This document shows positions 17,863 to 27,568 of a DNA stretch of 64,000 bases, piece by piece. Position numbers and translations under genes: made by a program. The stretch comes from CAIVVT01 sp963823095. Lineage in GTDB: Bacteria; Acidobacteriota; Terriglobia; Bryobacterales; Bryobacteraceae. The notes beneath the pieces were generated by a model. The model searched no databases and had not been told where the DNA came from. It saw only the letters and a program-made list of their open reading frames with translations. The stretch is taken from positions 1 to 64,000 of the forward strand of contig CAWGKI010000006.1 in assembly GCA_963823095.1 (NCBI GenBank), read 5' to 3'. The first letter of the stretch is position 1. Every line of letters begins with the position of its first letter.

Positions 17863-17954
17863 GCTTCAATGGGGCCGCGATCACGTGATCGCGGAAAGGT
17901 ACAAGCCTCGATCATGGCCCGGTTTCAATCCACGCCCCCCGCGCGGGGGGCGAC
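17863..17954. CRISPR. Orphan CRISPR-type repeats, two different kinds
   Basis: A 36-nt repeat-like sequence (17863-17898) starts GCTTCAATGGGG and holds the perfect 20-bp palindrome CCGCGATCACGTGATCGCGG. A 23-base spacer-like stretch (17899-17921) separates it from a 33-nt sequence (17922-17954) starting GTTTCAATCCACGC with the palindromic CCCCGCGCGGGG core, which is the type I-C repeat layout. The two repeats belong to different families, the spacer is too short, and no cas gene is in the window. I read this as the debris of two arrays joined by deletion and now inactive. Confidence 0.5.
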
Positions 17955-17959
17955 TGCCC

Positions 17960-18145
17960 AGTGTCGTTAGGCGGGCTGAGCGCTGAGCGGACAACTCGCT
18001 TGTGCAACCGCCGGCTCCCCTGGCCCCGGCTGGTGCATCCCTAGCCTGACGTGCGCGTTGACGCCACACATCCGCGGGAGGAGCCGTATGCGTCAGCAGC
18101 GCGCGCATGGATCTGTGCGGGTGGGCGGTCATCGATGGCCGTTCA
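17960..18145 (+). repeat. Dispersed repeat R2, copy 1; group II intron 3'-end-like
   Basis: GGAGCCGTATGCG followed by a short loop, GCGCATGGATCTGTGCGGG and then GGCGGTCATCGATGGCCGTTC with a final ACCGCG. The first hairpin has the GAGCCGTAT...GGATC frame of group II intron domain V, and the second resembles domain VI. The region upstream (TTGTGCAACCGCCGGC...GACGTGCGCGTTGACGCCAC) is shared with the copies at 28750, 29130, 30382, 31858 and 34274. No reverse transcriptase gene is present. Confidence 0.5.
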
Positions 18146-18154
18146 TACCGCGAC

Positions 18155-18395
18155 CCGGATTTGGCCGTTTCTCAACAAAATCCGTTAAAGCTGTGAACGG
18201 GCGTGGAGAAGAAGCCGGCGACGGTCGGCAGGCCGAGCTTCGATCCGTGGAACAGTCCGTCAAAGACACTCGGAGCGGGGGTAGGTTTGGAGAGCGTCCG
18301 GGGGTTCATGCTGATTCAGTCCGCCTCGCAAGACGGCCAACCGAAGCTGGAAGATGGGATTTGAGTGGAACGTTCGATGGGGTTTGCGTGTGCAG
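18155..18395. repeat. Dispersed repeat R1, copy 4
   Basis: Begins TCAACAAAATCCG and continues CGAGCTTCGATCCGTGGAAC, GAGCGTCCGGGGGTTC, AGTCCGCCTCGCAAGACGG and GTGGAACGTTCGAT, as in the other R1 copies. It lies upstream of hsdM, and the remaining 140 bp before the start show no clear promoter. Confidence 0.65.
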
Positions 18396-18537
18396 CCCCC
18401 CACCTTCTGGCACACACCAATCCGCCGAGTGCGAGAGAATAGGCTTTCCCAGGGCGCGGAGCCTCACGGGCGGAGGACCACCGCCGTTCGGATTCTCCGC
18501 TCACCCGGCACGCTCGCGTCCCGGGAACAACCTAATA

Positions 18538-20937
18538 ATGGCACTCAAGAAATCGGAACTTTACGGCTCGCTCTGGTCCAGTTGCGACGAGCTGCGTGGC
18601 GGCATGGACGCGAGCCAGTACAAGGACTACGTCCTGGTCCTGCTCTTCATCAAGTACGTCAGCGACAAGTACGCAGGCGTCCCCTACGCGCCCATCACCA
18701 TTCCGAAGGGCGCCAGCTTTCGCGACATGGTCGCCCTCAAAGGCGCATCCGATGTCGGCGACCAGATCAACAAGAAGATCATCGCTCCCCTCGCCAGCGC
18801 CAACGGGCTGTCCGACATGCCCGACTTCAATGACGCCACCAAACTCGGCAGCGGCAAGGAAATGGTGGATCGCCTCACCAATCTCATTGCCATCTTCGAG
18901 AACCCAGGCCTCGACTTTTCCAAAAACCGCGCCGAAGGCGACGACATCCTCGGCGACGCGTACGAATACCTGATGCGTCACTTCGCCACCGAGAGCGGCA
19001 AGAGCAAGGGCCAGTTCTACACTCCCGCCGAGGTCTCCCGCGTTATCGCACAGATCATTGGGCTCCGTGATGGGACAACCAGCACCAGCACGACCGCCTA
19101 TGACCCCACATGCGGCTCCGGGTCGCTACTTCTAAAGGTGGCTGATCAAGCCCCTGTCCGGATCACTCTTTACGGGCAAGAGAAAGACGCTGCCACTGCC
19201 GGCCTGGCGCGAATGAACATGATCCTGCACGACAATCCTACGGCGCTGATCAGGCAGGGCAATACCCTCGCCAATCCTTTGTTCAAGGAGGGCGACACGC
19301 TCAAGACTTTCGATTACGTCGTCGCCAATCCGCCTTTCAGTGACAAGCGCTGGAGCACCGGTGTCGAACCGCTCAACGACCCGTACGAGCGCTTCAGGCC
19401 GTTCGGTACGCCGCCGGCCAAGCAAGGTGACTACGCCTATCTGCTCCACATCGTTCGCTCCCTCAAGAGTGCCGGTAGAGGTGCTTGCGTCCTTCCGCAC
19501 GGCGTCCTGTTTCGCGGCAATGCGGAAGCCGATATTCGACGCAGCCTCATCCGGCGTGGCTACATCAAGGGCGTCATCGGTCTGCCTGCCAACCTCTTCT
19601 TTGGCACGGGCATCCCGGCCTGTATTATCCTCATCGACAAGCAAGACGCGCATGCCCGCAAGGGCATCTTCATGATTGATGCGAGCGGCGGCTTCAAAAA
19701 GGAAGGTCCCAAGAACCGCCTGCGCGACATGGACATCCACAAGATCGTCGATGTTTTCAAGCGTTGCCTCGAAGTCCCCAATTATTCCCGCATGGTCGGC
19801 TTCGAGGAGATCGAGAAGAATGACTTCAATCTCAATATCCCCCGCTACATCGACAGCCAGCAGGCGGTGGACGTCCAGGACATTGAGGGACACCTGCGCG
19901 GCGGCATTCCGGCTTCCGATATCGACGCGTTGCAGGGCTATTGGAACATCTGCCCGCAACTGAGGCAATCGCTGTTCAAGCCCAACCGCCCCGGCTACGT
20001 GGATCTCGGCGTGGAGCAGTCCGCGATCAAGACCACTATTTACCAGCACCCCGAATTCGTCGCATTTATCAAGGGGATGAATTCCCTGTTTGCCAAATGG
20101 CGCAAGCGCGCCTCCGCCCTGCTCAAGGCGTTGAAGCCTGGGTTTCATCCGAAGGGGCTTATCGTCGCGCTCTCAGAAGACCTCCTCGCCCATTACGCCG
20201 GCAAGCCGCTCATTGATCAATACGACGTCTATCAACACCTGCTGGACTACTGGGCCGAGACCATGCAGGACGACTGCTACCTGATCGCCGACGATGGCTG
20301 GAAGGCGGAGACGACGCGCGTGATGGTGAAGAACACCAAGGGCAAAGAGGTGGACAAGGGCTGGACCTGCGACCTCGTGCCGAAGTCCCTCGTGGTGGCG
20401 CGTTACTTCGCCGCCGAGCAGGCGGCCGCCACGAAGTTGGATGCCGAGCTGGAGAGCATCGCCGCACAGGTGACCGAGCTGGAGGAGGAGAACGGCGGCG
20501 AAGACGCGGTGTTCCCCGAGGGCGAGAAGATCAGCAGGTCGAGCGTCACGGATCGCCTGCGAGAGATACAACACGACCAGGACGCCAAGGCAGAGGCTAA
20601 GGTGCTCCGGGCCTGGCTGGAATTGAACGACCGCGAGGCCGAACTGAAGCGTTCCCTCAAGGAGGCCGAGGCCGACCTCGATGCGAAGGCCTACGCCAAG
20701 TATCAGGTGCTGATGGAGATCGAGATTCAATCGCTTGTGGTGGACGACAAGTGGCTCGCTGCGATTGAAGCCGCCATTCACGGCGAGATGGACCGCGTCA
20801 GTCAAACTCTCACCCAGGGCATCAAGAATCTGGGAGAGCGCTACGATGCTCCCATGCCGCAGATAGTCCGCAAGGTCGCCTATCTGGAGCAGACGGTGAG
20901 GCGTCATCTGGAGAAGATGGGGTTCGAATGGCACTAA
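18538..20937 (+). CDS. hsdM: Type I restriction-modification DNA methyltransferase, HsdM
   Basis: Encodes 799 residues from the ATG at 18538. An open frame reaches further upstream through repeat DNA, but the family starts at MALKKSELYGSLWSSCDELRG. N-terminal HsdM domain: ASQYKDYVLVLLFIKYVSDKY. The N6-adenine methylase core follows: GQFYTPAEVSRVIAQIIG, the AdoMet-binding YDPTCGSGSLLLK (DPTCGSG from residue 189) and catalytic NPPF (from residue 264). The C-terminal 350 residues, longer than in EcoKI-type HsdM, hold a charged coiled coil (about 600-740: LEEENGG, LRAWLELNDREAELKRSLKE). It methylates adenine at the site chosen by HsdS and protects host DNA. Its end overlaps hsdS by ten bases. Confidence 0.93.
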   Translation: MALKKSELYGSLWSSCDELRGGMDASQYKDYVLVLLFIKYVSDKYAGVPYAPITIPKGASFRDMVALKGASDVGDQINKKIIAPLASANGLSDMPDFNDATKLGSGKEMVDRLTNLIAIFENPGLDFSKNRAEGDDILGDAYEYLMRHFATESGKSKGQFYTPAEVSRVIAQIIGLRDGTTSTSTTAYDPTCGSGSLLLKVADQAPVRITLYGQEKDAATAGLARMNMILHDNPTALIRQGNTLANPLFKEGDTLKTFDYVVANPPFSDKRWSTGVEPLNDPYERFRPFGTPPAKQGDYAYLLHIVRSLKSAGRGACVLPHGVLFRGNAEADIRRSLIRRGYIKGVIGLPANLFFGTGIPACIILIDKQDAHARKGIFMIDASGGFKKEGPKNRLRDMDIHKIVDVFKRCLEVPNYSRMVGFEEIEKNDFNLNIPRYIDSQQAVDVQDIEGHLRGGIPASDIDALQGYWNICPQLRQSLFKPNRPGYVDLGVEQSAIKTTIYQHPEFVAFIKGMNSLFAKWRKRASALLKALKPGFHPKGLIVALSEDLLAHYAGKPLIDQYDVYQHLLDYWAETMQDDCYLIADDGWKAETTRVMVKNTKGKEVDKGWTCDLVPKSLVVARYFAAEQAAATKLDAELESIAAQVTELEEENGGEDAVFPEGEKISRSSVTDRLREIQHDQDAKAEAKVLRAWLELNDREAELKRSLKEAEADLDAKAYAKYQVLMEIEIQSLVVDDKWLAAIEAAIHGEMDRVSQTLTQGIKNLGERYDAPMPQIVRKVAYLEQTVRRHLEKMGFEWH

Positions 20938-22196
20938 AGCCTGGCTACAAGCAAACCGAGGTCGGAGAAGTCCCCGAGGATTGGGAGGTTACGGATCTCG
21001 CCTCAGTTTGCAGCGAACCAATGCAGAATGGAGTGTTCTATAAGCCTTCCAGCAAGGGTGTCGGGGTAAAGCTAATCAATGTAGGCGATTTATACAAGAG
21101 GTGCCCCATCGACATAGACTCGCTTGAGCTGTTTGACGCGAGTGAGCAAGACAAAAGGCGTTTTCATGTCGAGGAAGGGGACCTCTTCTTCACTCGCTCT
21201 TCAGTTGTTCCAGTGGGTATTGCCCACTGTAATATGTACTGTTCGCCTCAGCTAGAGCCTATTGTTTTTGACAGTCATATAATTCGAGTTAGGCCGCATT
21301 TAGAGAAGATTGTACCGTCGTATTTATTGAGGTCCTGTCTTGGTTCGCGTGTGCGTAAGTATCTGGTGTCGCATGCTAAAACAGCGACAATGACTACGAT
21401 TGACCAAGGTGTCTTGAGTAAGTGTCCCGTGTTGTTACCTACCAAGGCAGAACAAGAGGTCATCGCCGAGGCCTTGAGCGATGCCGATGCCCTCATCGAG
21501 TCCCTTGAGCGACTCATCGCCAAGAAACGCCAGGTCAAACAAGGCGCCATGCAAGAGTTACTCCCCGGCAAGCGGCGACTGCCCGGCTTCAGCGGACGCT
21601 GGCGAACCGTCCAACTCGGTGAGGTGATTGATGGCTGTTCCTCAGGCGCAACGCCCTATCGCGGCCGCCCGGACTACTACAAGGGGCCGGTGAAGTGGAT
21701 CACAAGCGGAGAATTAAACTACAACGTGATCGTTGACACGCTCGAACATATCTCGGAGCGAGCGGTCGAGGAAACGAACCTCAAGATTCATCCCACTGGT
21801 ACGTTCTTGATGGCAATTACTGGACTTGAGGCTGCCGGCACCAGAGGTGCCTGCGGAATCATTGGAAGTCCGGCTACAACCAATCAGTCCTGCATGGCTA
21901 TTTATCCAACTACGGGATTGGAGACCGCATACCTTTTTCACTACTATGTATTGCGCGGTGACGAACTTGCCCTACAGTACTGTCAAGGCACCAAGCAGCA
22001 GAGCTACACAGCCAAGCTCGTGAAGCTACTACCAATCGATCTGCCGCCAACTGCCGCTGAGCAAAGCGCGATCGCTACTGTCCTCTCCGACATGGATGCC
22101 GAGATCGCCGCGCTGGAAGCTACAATTTCCAAGACCCGACAGATCAAGAAAGGCATGATGCAAGAACTCCTCACTGGTAGCATTCGTCTATTATGA
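20928..22196 (+). CDS. hsdS: Type I restriction-modification specificity subunit, HsdS
   Basis: Encodes 422 residues with two target-recognition domains in the classical half-subunit layout. TRD1 spans about 10-190 (KQTEVGEVPEDWEV at its start, VLLPTKAEQEVIAEALSDAD at its end). It is followed by a conserved helix (LIESLERLIAKKRQVKQGAM). TRD2 spans about 215-385, followed by the matching helix (QSAIATVLSDMDAEIAALEA). The two parallel helices set the distance between the half-sites. It binds a bipartite DNA sequence that cannot be read from the protein. The start lies inside the end of hsdM and the stop overlaps the next gene by four bases. Base composition in TRD1 is more AT-rich than in the neighbours, as expected for horizontally exchanged TRDs. 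Confidence 0.92.
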   Translation: MALKPGYKQTEVGEVPEDWEVTDLASVCSEPMQNGVFYKPSSKGVGVKLINVGDLYKRCPIDIDSLELFDASEQDKRRFHVEEGDLFFTRSSVVPVGIAHCNMYCSPQLEPIVFDSHIIRVRPHLEKIVPSYLLRSCLGSRVRKYLVSHAKTATMTTIDQGVLSKCPVLLPTKAEQEVIAEALSDADALIESLERLIAKKRQVKQGAMQELLPGKRRLPGFSGRWRTVQLGEVIDGCSSGATPYRGRPDYYKGPVKWITSGELNYNVIVDTLEHISERAVEETNLKIHPTGTFLMAITGLEAAGTRGACGIIGSPATTNQSCMAIYPTTGLETAYLFHYYVLRGDELALQYCQGTKQQSYTAKLVKLLPIDLPPTAAEQSAIATVLSDMDAEIAALEATISKTRQIKKGMMQELLTGSIRLL

Positions 22197-23167
22197 AGTG
22201 GATACCTCTCGTCAAGCTGGACTTTCCAGGCTCTCCCCACCAGTTTCGGCGGCTCACTTACACAGCAAAAGCGCTCGTCTGGGCTGCGGCGACAGCGGGC
22301 CAGAAGGTGCACGAGTGGAGGACGGGAGCTGCTCGCGCAGACAAGGCAGCACTAATCAACATCCTCAAGAGCGCAGTCGACCTGTCGGGGCCAACGTTGG
22401 TGGCAACGCCAGAGTTTTTGCGCGCTGGCCGGACCAACAAAGGGCACAAGTCCTACTACGTCGGCAATACGCTCTGCGCTCATGCGGCGTACTCGGAGTT
22501 GAAAGTCCCGTGGCTACTCGACGTGGAGAATCTGCCCCCGAGATACAGACTCACGAGGCCCTCTCCTACTGATCAGAGACCGGACTACTTGGCCCGTGAC
22601 GCTCGAAAGCACTGGTATGTCTTCGAAAGCAAGGGCAGAAGCTCGATTCCAAGCAAGGGGAAACTGAAGGATTGGAAGGCCCAGGCCCGATCGATCAGCC
22701 GGGTTAACGACTGTGAAGTAACTCAGAACATCGCTTCTGCAGCATTTGTCAACAGGTCCCAGCAGTGGGAGTTGCTCTGGGTAGACCCACCAGCAGACTC
22801 GGGCGATGTTAGCTTGGAGCTTGAGGATTCGGCCTTTTTCGATGCCTATTACTCGCCAGTCATCAAGATTATCGCGGGGGAAGGTCCCCAAGTGGCTACG
22901 GCAGACGGCATGATGCGCTACATTTCGGAGTTGGGTGCCTATGTTGGATTACACCGCGAGGTACGTGAGGCGTTCGAGCATCGCAACACATCGGCGATAG
23001 TCGAGTTCGCATCAAGGCGTATGGAAGCAGGACCTGTTTGGCCCGGCAGTGAAACAGACACGGGCGTTTTCGCTGATGGCGTCATGATCCGCTTGGGTCC
23101 CGAATACGACGACGTCCAATCCGAAGCAGCCCCAGGATTGCCGTCCGGCATCTGGACAAAGCGATGA
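22193..23167 (+). CDS. Uncharacterised protein inside the type I R-M operon, PD-(D/E)XK-like
   Basis: Encodes 324 residues, unknown to me as a named family. Start and stop overlap hsdS and hsdR by four bases each (ATGA at 22193 and at 23164), so it is a fixed operon member. The clearest signature is RPDYLARDARKHWYVFESKG at about residues 130-150. An Asp, a spacer of hydrophobic strand and E-S-K fit the PD-(D/E)XK nuclease core, followed by a basic stretch (KGKLKDWKAQARSISR) and a Gln-containing helix. The N-terminal part (FRRLTYTAKALVWAAATAGQ) is predicted helical. The C-terminal 100 residues are acidic and show no motif. It could be an accessory nuclease or regulator of restriction. Function is inference only. 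Confidence 0.6.
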   Translation: MKWIPLVKLDFPGSPHQFRRLTYTAKALVWAAATAGQKVHEWRTGAARADKAALINILKSAVDLSGPTLVATPEFLRAGRTNKGHKSYYVGNTLCAHAAYSELKVPWLLDVENLPPRYRLTRPSPTDQRPDYLARDARKHWYVFESKGRSSIPSKGKLKDWKAQARSISRVNDCEVTQNIASAAFVNRSQQWELLWVDPPADSGDVSLELEDSAFFDAYYSPVIKIIAGEGPQVATADGMMRYISELGAYVGLHREVREAFEHRNTSAIVEFASRRMEAGPVWPGSETDTGVFADGVMIRLGPEYDDVQSEAAPGLPSGIWTKR

Positions 23168-26100
23168 ATCAGTCACGAACGATTGGCCAACTGGAGAGGG
23201 CCACACAAAGGCGCGTCGTTCAACTGTTTCGCGACGAGCTCGACTACCGGTACCTCGGCGACTGGACTGATCGCGATGGCAACCGAAACATCGAGGAAGA
23301 CCTGCTCACTGCATACCTCAAGAGAAACGGCTACAGCCAGGGACAGGTCAACGTGGCGCTCCACAAACTCCACACCGAGGCTGACAACCCGACGCGTGGC
23401 CTCTGCGAGAATAACAAGGCCGTCTACAGCCTGCTGCGTTACGGCGTTCCAGTGAAAACCGAGGCGGGCCAGCCCACCGAAACCGTCCATCTCATCAACT
23501 GGGCGGAACCGGCAAAAAACGATTTCGCCATCGCAGAAGAAGTCACCCTGCAAGGCAACCACGAACGCCGGCCGGACCTCGTGCTCTATGTGAACGGAAT
23601 CGCAGTGGGCGTGATGGAACTCAAAACAGCCGCGTTTCCATAGGCGATGGCATCCGCCAGAACCTCTCCAATCAAGATCCGGAATTCAACGCCTGGTTCT
23701 TCAGCACCGTGCAGTTCGTTTTCGCTGGTAGCGATTCCGAAGGGCTGCGCTACGGAACGATCGGCACCCCGGAGAAGTACTTCCTCAATTGGAAGGAAGA
23801 CGAGCAGGACGATACCCGCTTCAAGCTCGATAAATACCTCCTGAAGATGTGCGCCAAAGAGCGCCTGATCGAGCTGATGCACGATTTCGTCCTCTTCGAT
23901 GGCGGCATCAAGAAACTGCCGCGCGTTCACCAGTACTTCGGCATCAAGGCCGCACAGCGCCACGTCCGCGAACGCAAGGGCGGCATCATCTGGCACACCC
24001 AGGGCAGCGGCAAGAGCATCGTGATGGTGCTGCTGGCCAAATGGATCCTGGAGAACCGGCCCCACGCCCGCGTGGTCATCGTCACGGATCGCGACGAACT
24101 CGATAAGCAGATCGAGGGCGTATTCTCCGCATCCGGCGAAGCCAATCCAGCGCACCACCAGCGGGCGCGACCTGATCAACATCCTCGGGCAGGCCAAGCC
24201 GCGCTTAGTCTGTTCGCTGGTCCACAAGTTCGGCCGGAAAGACGTGAAGGACTTTGAGCAGTTCATCCGGGAACTCGAAGCCCAGCCCTGCCAGGCGGTG
24301 GGCGAACTGTTCGTCTTCGTCGACGAGTGCCACCGCACGCAGAGCGGGAAGCTGCACCGCATGATGAAAGCGATTCTGCCGAACGCCGTCTTTATCGGCT
24401 TCACCGGCACGCCGCTACTCAAGCAGGACAAGCAGACCAGCCTGGAAATTTTCGGCAGCTACATCCACACCTACAAGTTCAGCGAGGCGGTGGAAGACGG
24501 GGTCGTGCTCGACCTGGTGTACGAAGCGCGCGACATCGATCAGCGACTGGGGTCGCAGGAGAAGATCGATGCCTGGTTCGAAGCCAAGACCAAGGGGCTG
24601 AACGACTGGCAGAAAGCGGCCTTACGCGAAAAATGGGGCACCATGCAAAACGTGCTCAGTTCCAAGGGCCGCATGGAGCGGGTGGTGAACGACATCGTGT
24701 TCGACTTCTGCGCCAAGCCGCGCCTGAGCAGCGAGCGCGGTAACGCCCTGCTGGTGGCGTCGAGCATTTACGAAGCCTGCAAGTACTTCACACTGTTTCA
24801 GAAGACGCCGTTCAAAGGCCGCTGCGCCGTGGTCACTTCCTACAATCCGCAGACCCGCGACATCACCACGGAGGAAACGGGAGCCAACAGCGAAACAGAC
24901 AAACAGTTCATCTACAACACGTACACTGAACTGCTCAAAGACGTCGACGCCGCGCCGGGCAAGAGCAGGACCGAAACCTACGAAGACCGGGCCAAGGAGC
25001 TGTTCAAGAAGGAGCCCGCCAACATGAAGCTCCTCATCGTGGTGGACAAGCTGTTGACCGGCTTCGACGCGCCGCCTTGCACCTACCTCTACATCGACAA
25101 ATCCATGCAGGACCACGGCCTGTTTCAGGCCATCTGCCGCACGAACCGGCTCGACGGCGAAGACAAGGATTTCGGCTACATCGTGGACTACAAGGACCTT
25201 TTCAAGAAGGTCGAAAACGCCATTGCGGTCTACACCTCCGAGTTAGACCGGAGAAGCGGCGGCGCCGATCCGGAGGTCTTGCTGAAGGACCGCCTGAAGA
25301 CGGGCCGCGAACGGCTGGACAACGCGCTGGAAGCCATCGCCATGTTGTGCGAGCCGGTGGAGCCGCCCAAGACCGACCTGGATTACATCCACTACTTCTG
25401 CGGGAACACCGAGATTCCCGATGACCTGAAGGAGCATGGGCCCCAGCGCGTGGCGCTCTATAAAGCCACGGCGGGCCTAATGCGTGCATTCGCCAACATC
25501 TCCGGTGAACTGGAAGCAGCCGGTTACAGCCCTGTGGAGATCGGCCGCATCAAGAGGGAGGTCGAGCGACTATCTCAGGCTACGCGAGATCGTACGCAAT
25601 GCCAGCGACGAAAACCTGGACCTCAAGGCGTATGAGGCCGACATGCGGCACCTCCTCGACACGTATATCGAGGCCTCCGAGCCCAGGAAGATCTCGCCCT
25701 TCGACAACCTGTCCCTGTTGGAGCTGATCGTGAAGACCGGCATTGCGGAGGCCATCAACCGCCTGCCCGATGGAATCAAGAGCGATCGGGGGCGCGATTG
25801 CCGAGACGATTGAGAATAACGTTCGCCGGAAAATCATCAAAGAGCACCTGAACGACCCGGCCTACTATGACACCATGTCGGCGCTACTCGACGAGATCAT
25901 CGCCGCGCGCAAGGCCAAAGCCATCGAGTACGAGGAATACCTCCGAAGCAGATCGCGGACCTGGCGAAGAGAGTGGCGGCGGGCCATTCCGGAGATGCGC
26001 CGGAGGCGATCGACACGCCCGCGCGCCGCGCGCTCTACAGCAATCTCGACCATGACCAGGACTTGGCATTGAAGGTGGATGCAGCGGTCCGGCAGCATCG

Positions 26101-26227
26101 CCCCGACGGTTGGCGCGGAGTTCAGACCCGAGAGATGGTCATCAAGAGCGCTCTGTACGATGTGTTGCAGGATGTCGATGAAGTAGAGCGCATCTTCCTG
26201 ATCGTCAAGCAGCAACTGGAATACTGA
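23164..26227 (+). pseudogene. hsdR: Type I restriction endonuclease subunit HsdR, multiple frameshifts
   Basis: A complete HsdR of about 1020 residues is recognisable but spread over all three frames. Segment 1 (23164 to about 23640) holds the nuclease domain RRPDLVLYVNGIAVGVMELK (PD-(D/E)XK). Segment 2 (to about 24145) holds the Walker A HTQGSGKSIVMVLLAKWIL. Segment 3 (to about 25570) holds VDECHRTQ, IGFTGTPLLKQDKQ and the helicase C-terminal GFDAPPCTYLYIDKSM, FQAICRTNR. Further shifts lie near 25790 and 25950. The last segment ends YDVLQDVDEVERIFLIVKQQ at the TGA 26225-26227, which shares its A with the next ATG. As read, no functional restriction subunit is made. Conservation is high in all pieces, so assembly indels are a serious alternative to decay. 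Confidence 0.8.
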
Positions 26228-26943
26228 TGTCTGCGGAAATCGATCTGGGCGGCATTTCGGTGGAGGTAATCAAGAAGGACATCAAGAACGTCCATCTGAG
26301 CGTTTATCCTCCCACCGGCAAGGTACGAATTTCCGCGCCGCTGCGCATGAGCCTGGACACGATCCGCGTCTTTGCGATCACCAAGCTCGGTTGGATCCGG
26401 CGGCAGCAGGGAAAGGTGAGAGAGCAGGAACGCGAAGCGCCCCGCGAATTCCTAGACCGGGAAAGCCACTACGTTTGGGGCAGACGCTACCTGTTGAAGG
26501 TTGTTGAGAAGGACGCGGCGCCAGGGGTGGAGTTGAAGCACAGCCAGATTGTGCTGCAGGTTCGACCGGGCTCCGGAACTGAGAGGAAGCAGGCCATCTT
26601 GGACGACTGGTATCGTGCCCAGCTTAAGGCGGCCGTGCCGCCCCTGATCTCTAAATGGGAGCGGCTGATGGGTGTGAAGGTCGAGCGGTTTTTTATGCAA
26701 AGGATGAAGACGAGATGGGGCAGTTGCAGCGTCACCTCCGCCGGCATCCGGCTCAACACTGATCTGGCGCGCAAGCCGCGGGAGTGTCTCGAATACGTTG
26801 TCGTGCATGAAATGGTCCATCTGCTGGAACCCACGCACAACAGCCGATTCGCTGCGCTGATGGAGCAGTACATGCCGATGTGGCGATCCAAGCGTGAAGC
26901 GCTGAATCGGCTTCCCGTGAGGCACGAGAGTTGGGGGTACTGA
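26227..26943 (+). CDS. YgjP/SprT-like zinc metallopeptidase of the R-M operon
   Basis: Encodes 238 residues with start overlapping the hsdR stop (TGATG). It matches PF01863 (YgjP-like): DLGGISVEVIKKDIKNVHL, PTGKVRISAPLRMSLDTIR at the N-terminus, MKTRWGSCSVTSAGIRLNTD in the middle, then the zinc site VVHEMVHLLEPTHNSRFAAL (HExxH-like HEMVH and a downstream His). Such genes commonly follow hsdR in type I operons and are presumed to be proteases, perhaps controlling turnover of the restriction enzyme. That role is inference. A copy of its last 70 bases is found at 29565-29639. Confidence 0.8.
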   Translation: MSAEIDLGGISVEVIKKDIKNVHLSVYPPTGKVRISAPLRMSLDTIRVFAITKLGWIRRQQGKVREQEREAPREFLDRESHYVWGRRYLLKVVEKDAAPGVELKHSQIVLQVRPGSGTERKQAILDDWYRAQLKAAVPPLISKWERLMGVKVERFFMQRMKTRWGSCSVTSAGIRLNTDLARKPRECLEYVVVHEMVHLLEPTHNSRFAALMEQYMPMWRSKREALNRLPVRHESWGY

Positions 26944-27036
26944 CTACTAATGGTTTGGAATGAAACCGAAGATGCTTCGGCCGGGAGGAGATACCCCAGC
27001 GATGTCAGTCCTGTTCAATGCGTGACCCGCGCAGAA

Positions 27037-27558
27037 TCAGTCATTAACAACCTCGAGAGTCTGTGCAGGATTGAACTTCACTCCGCAAGCTGGGCAGCTA
27101 ATCTCAGTGAAGGTCCATCGGGACAGCCAGCGTGTGTACTGCAGGTACAGAGCCCGACGCCCTTGTTCCGACAATGACGCCAATCGTGTCGCAACCTGAA
27201 GCGACGATTTCTCGACAGTCATAGGCTCAAGAAAGCTCACGAAACTTTCAGGCACGACGTCGCGATACTTCGGAAGGTGCAGTCGCGAAAACACCTTGCT
27301 TTTCCTCACGTTTGTTTGATCGGTTGCTGAAAGCTTGGAGAGATCTATGACCGGAACGACAACCAAACGCAGGATGTTGGGCTTGTCGATATCACAGCTC
27401 TGATTCAGGAGCATCCCCCGAGAGTGCGTGGTGGATACCGCGGCGGTGAACGGGGAACTGCCCCCGTCTGCACCTTCAAGTCGCACGAACGGCAAGAAAT
27501 CGAAAATGTCACCTTGCCGCAACTGGTTCCGCGACGGCTCATAAAACTCTTCAGCCAC
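27037..27558 (-). CDS. Unknown protein, third gene of an uncharacterised operon
   Basis: Encodes 173 residues from a GTG at 27558 (MAEEFYEPSRNQLRQGDIFD). The RQGDIFDFLPFV opening followed by GMLLNQSCDIDKP is reminiscent of small proteins found beside phage-defence genes that contain QGDI and TQ.CD motifs, but I cannot name the family. The C-terminus has a half zinc-ribbon (ISCPACGVKFNPAQTL) with only one Cys pair. There is no signal peptide or membrane helix. It is the last of three genes read from 28567, lying 10 bases after the previous stop. Base composition is lower in GC than the flanking R-M genes, suggesting transfer. Confidence 0.55.
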   Translation of the reverse strand: MAEEFYEPSRNQLRQGDIFDFLPFVRLEGADGGSSPFTAAVSTTHSRGMLLNQSCDIDKPNILRLVVVPVIDLSKLSATDQTNVRKSKVFSRLHLPKYRDVVPESFVSFLEPMTVEKSSLQVATRLASLSEQGRRALYLQYTRWLSRWTFTEISCPACGVKFNPAQTLEVVND

Positions 27559-27568
27559 GTGCCGGGGC

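Noticed and set aside
17887..17990. Peptides such as FNPRPPRGG and FQSTPPARG as a protein-coding signal
   Set aside because: Well-known chance translations of I-C-type CRISPR repeats. They were used instead as a pointer to the repeat.
18058..18537. 120-codon upstream extension of HsdM
   Set aside because: Runs through R2 and R1 repeat DNA. The family N-terminus begins at the ATG 18538.
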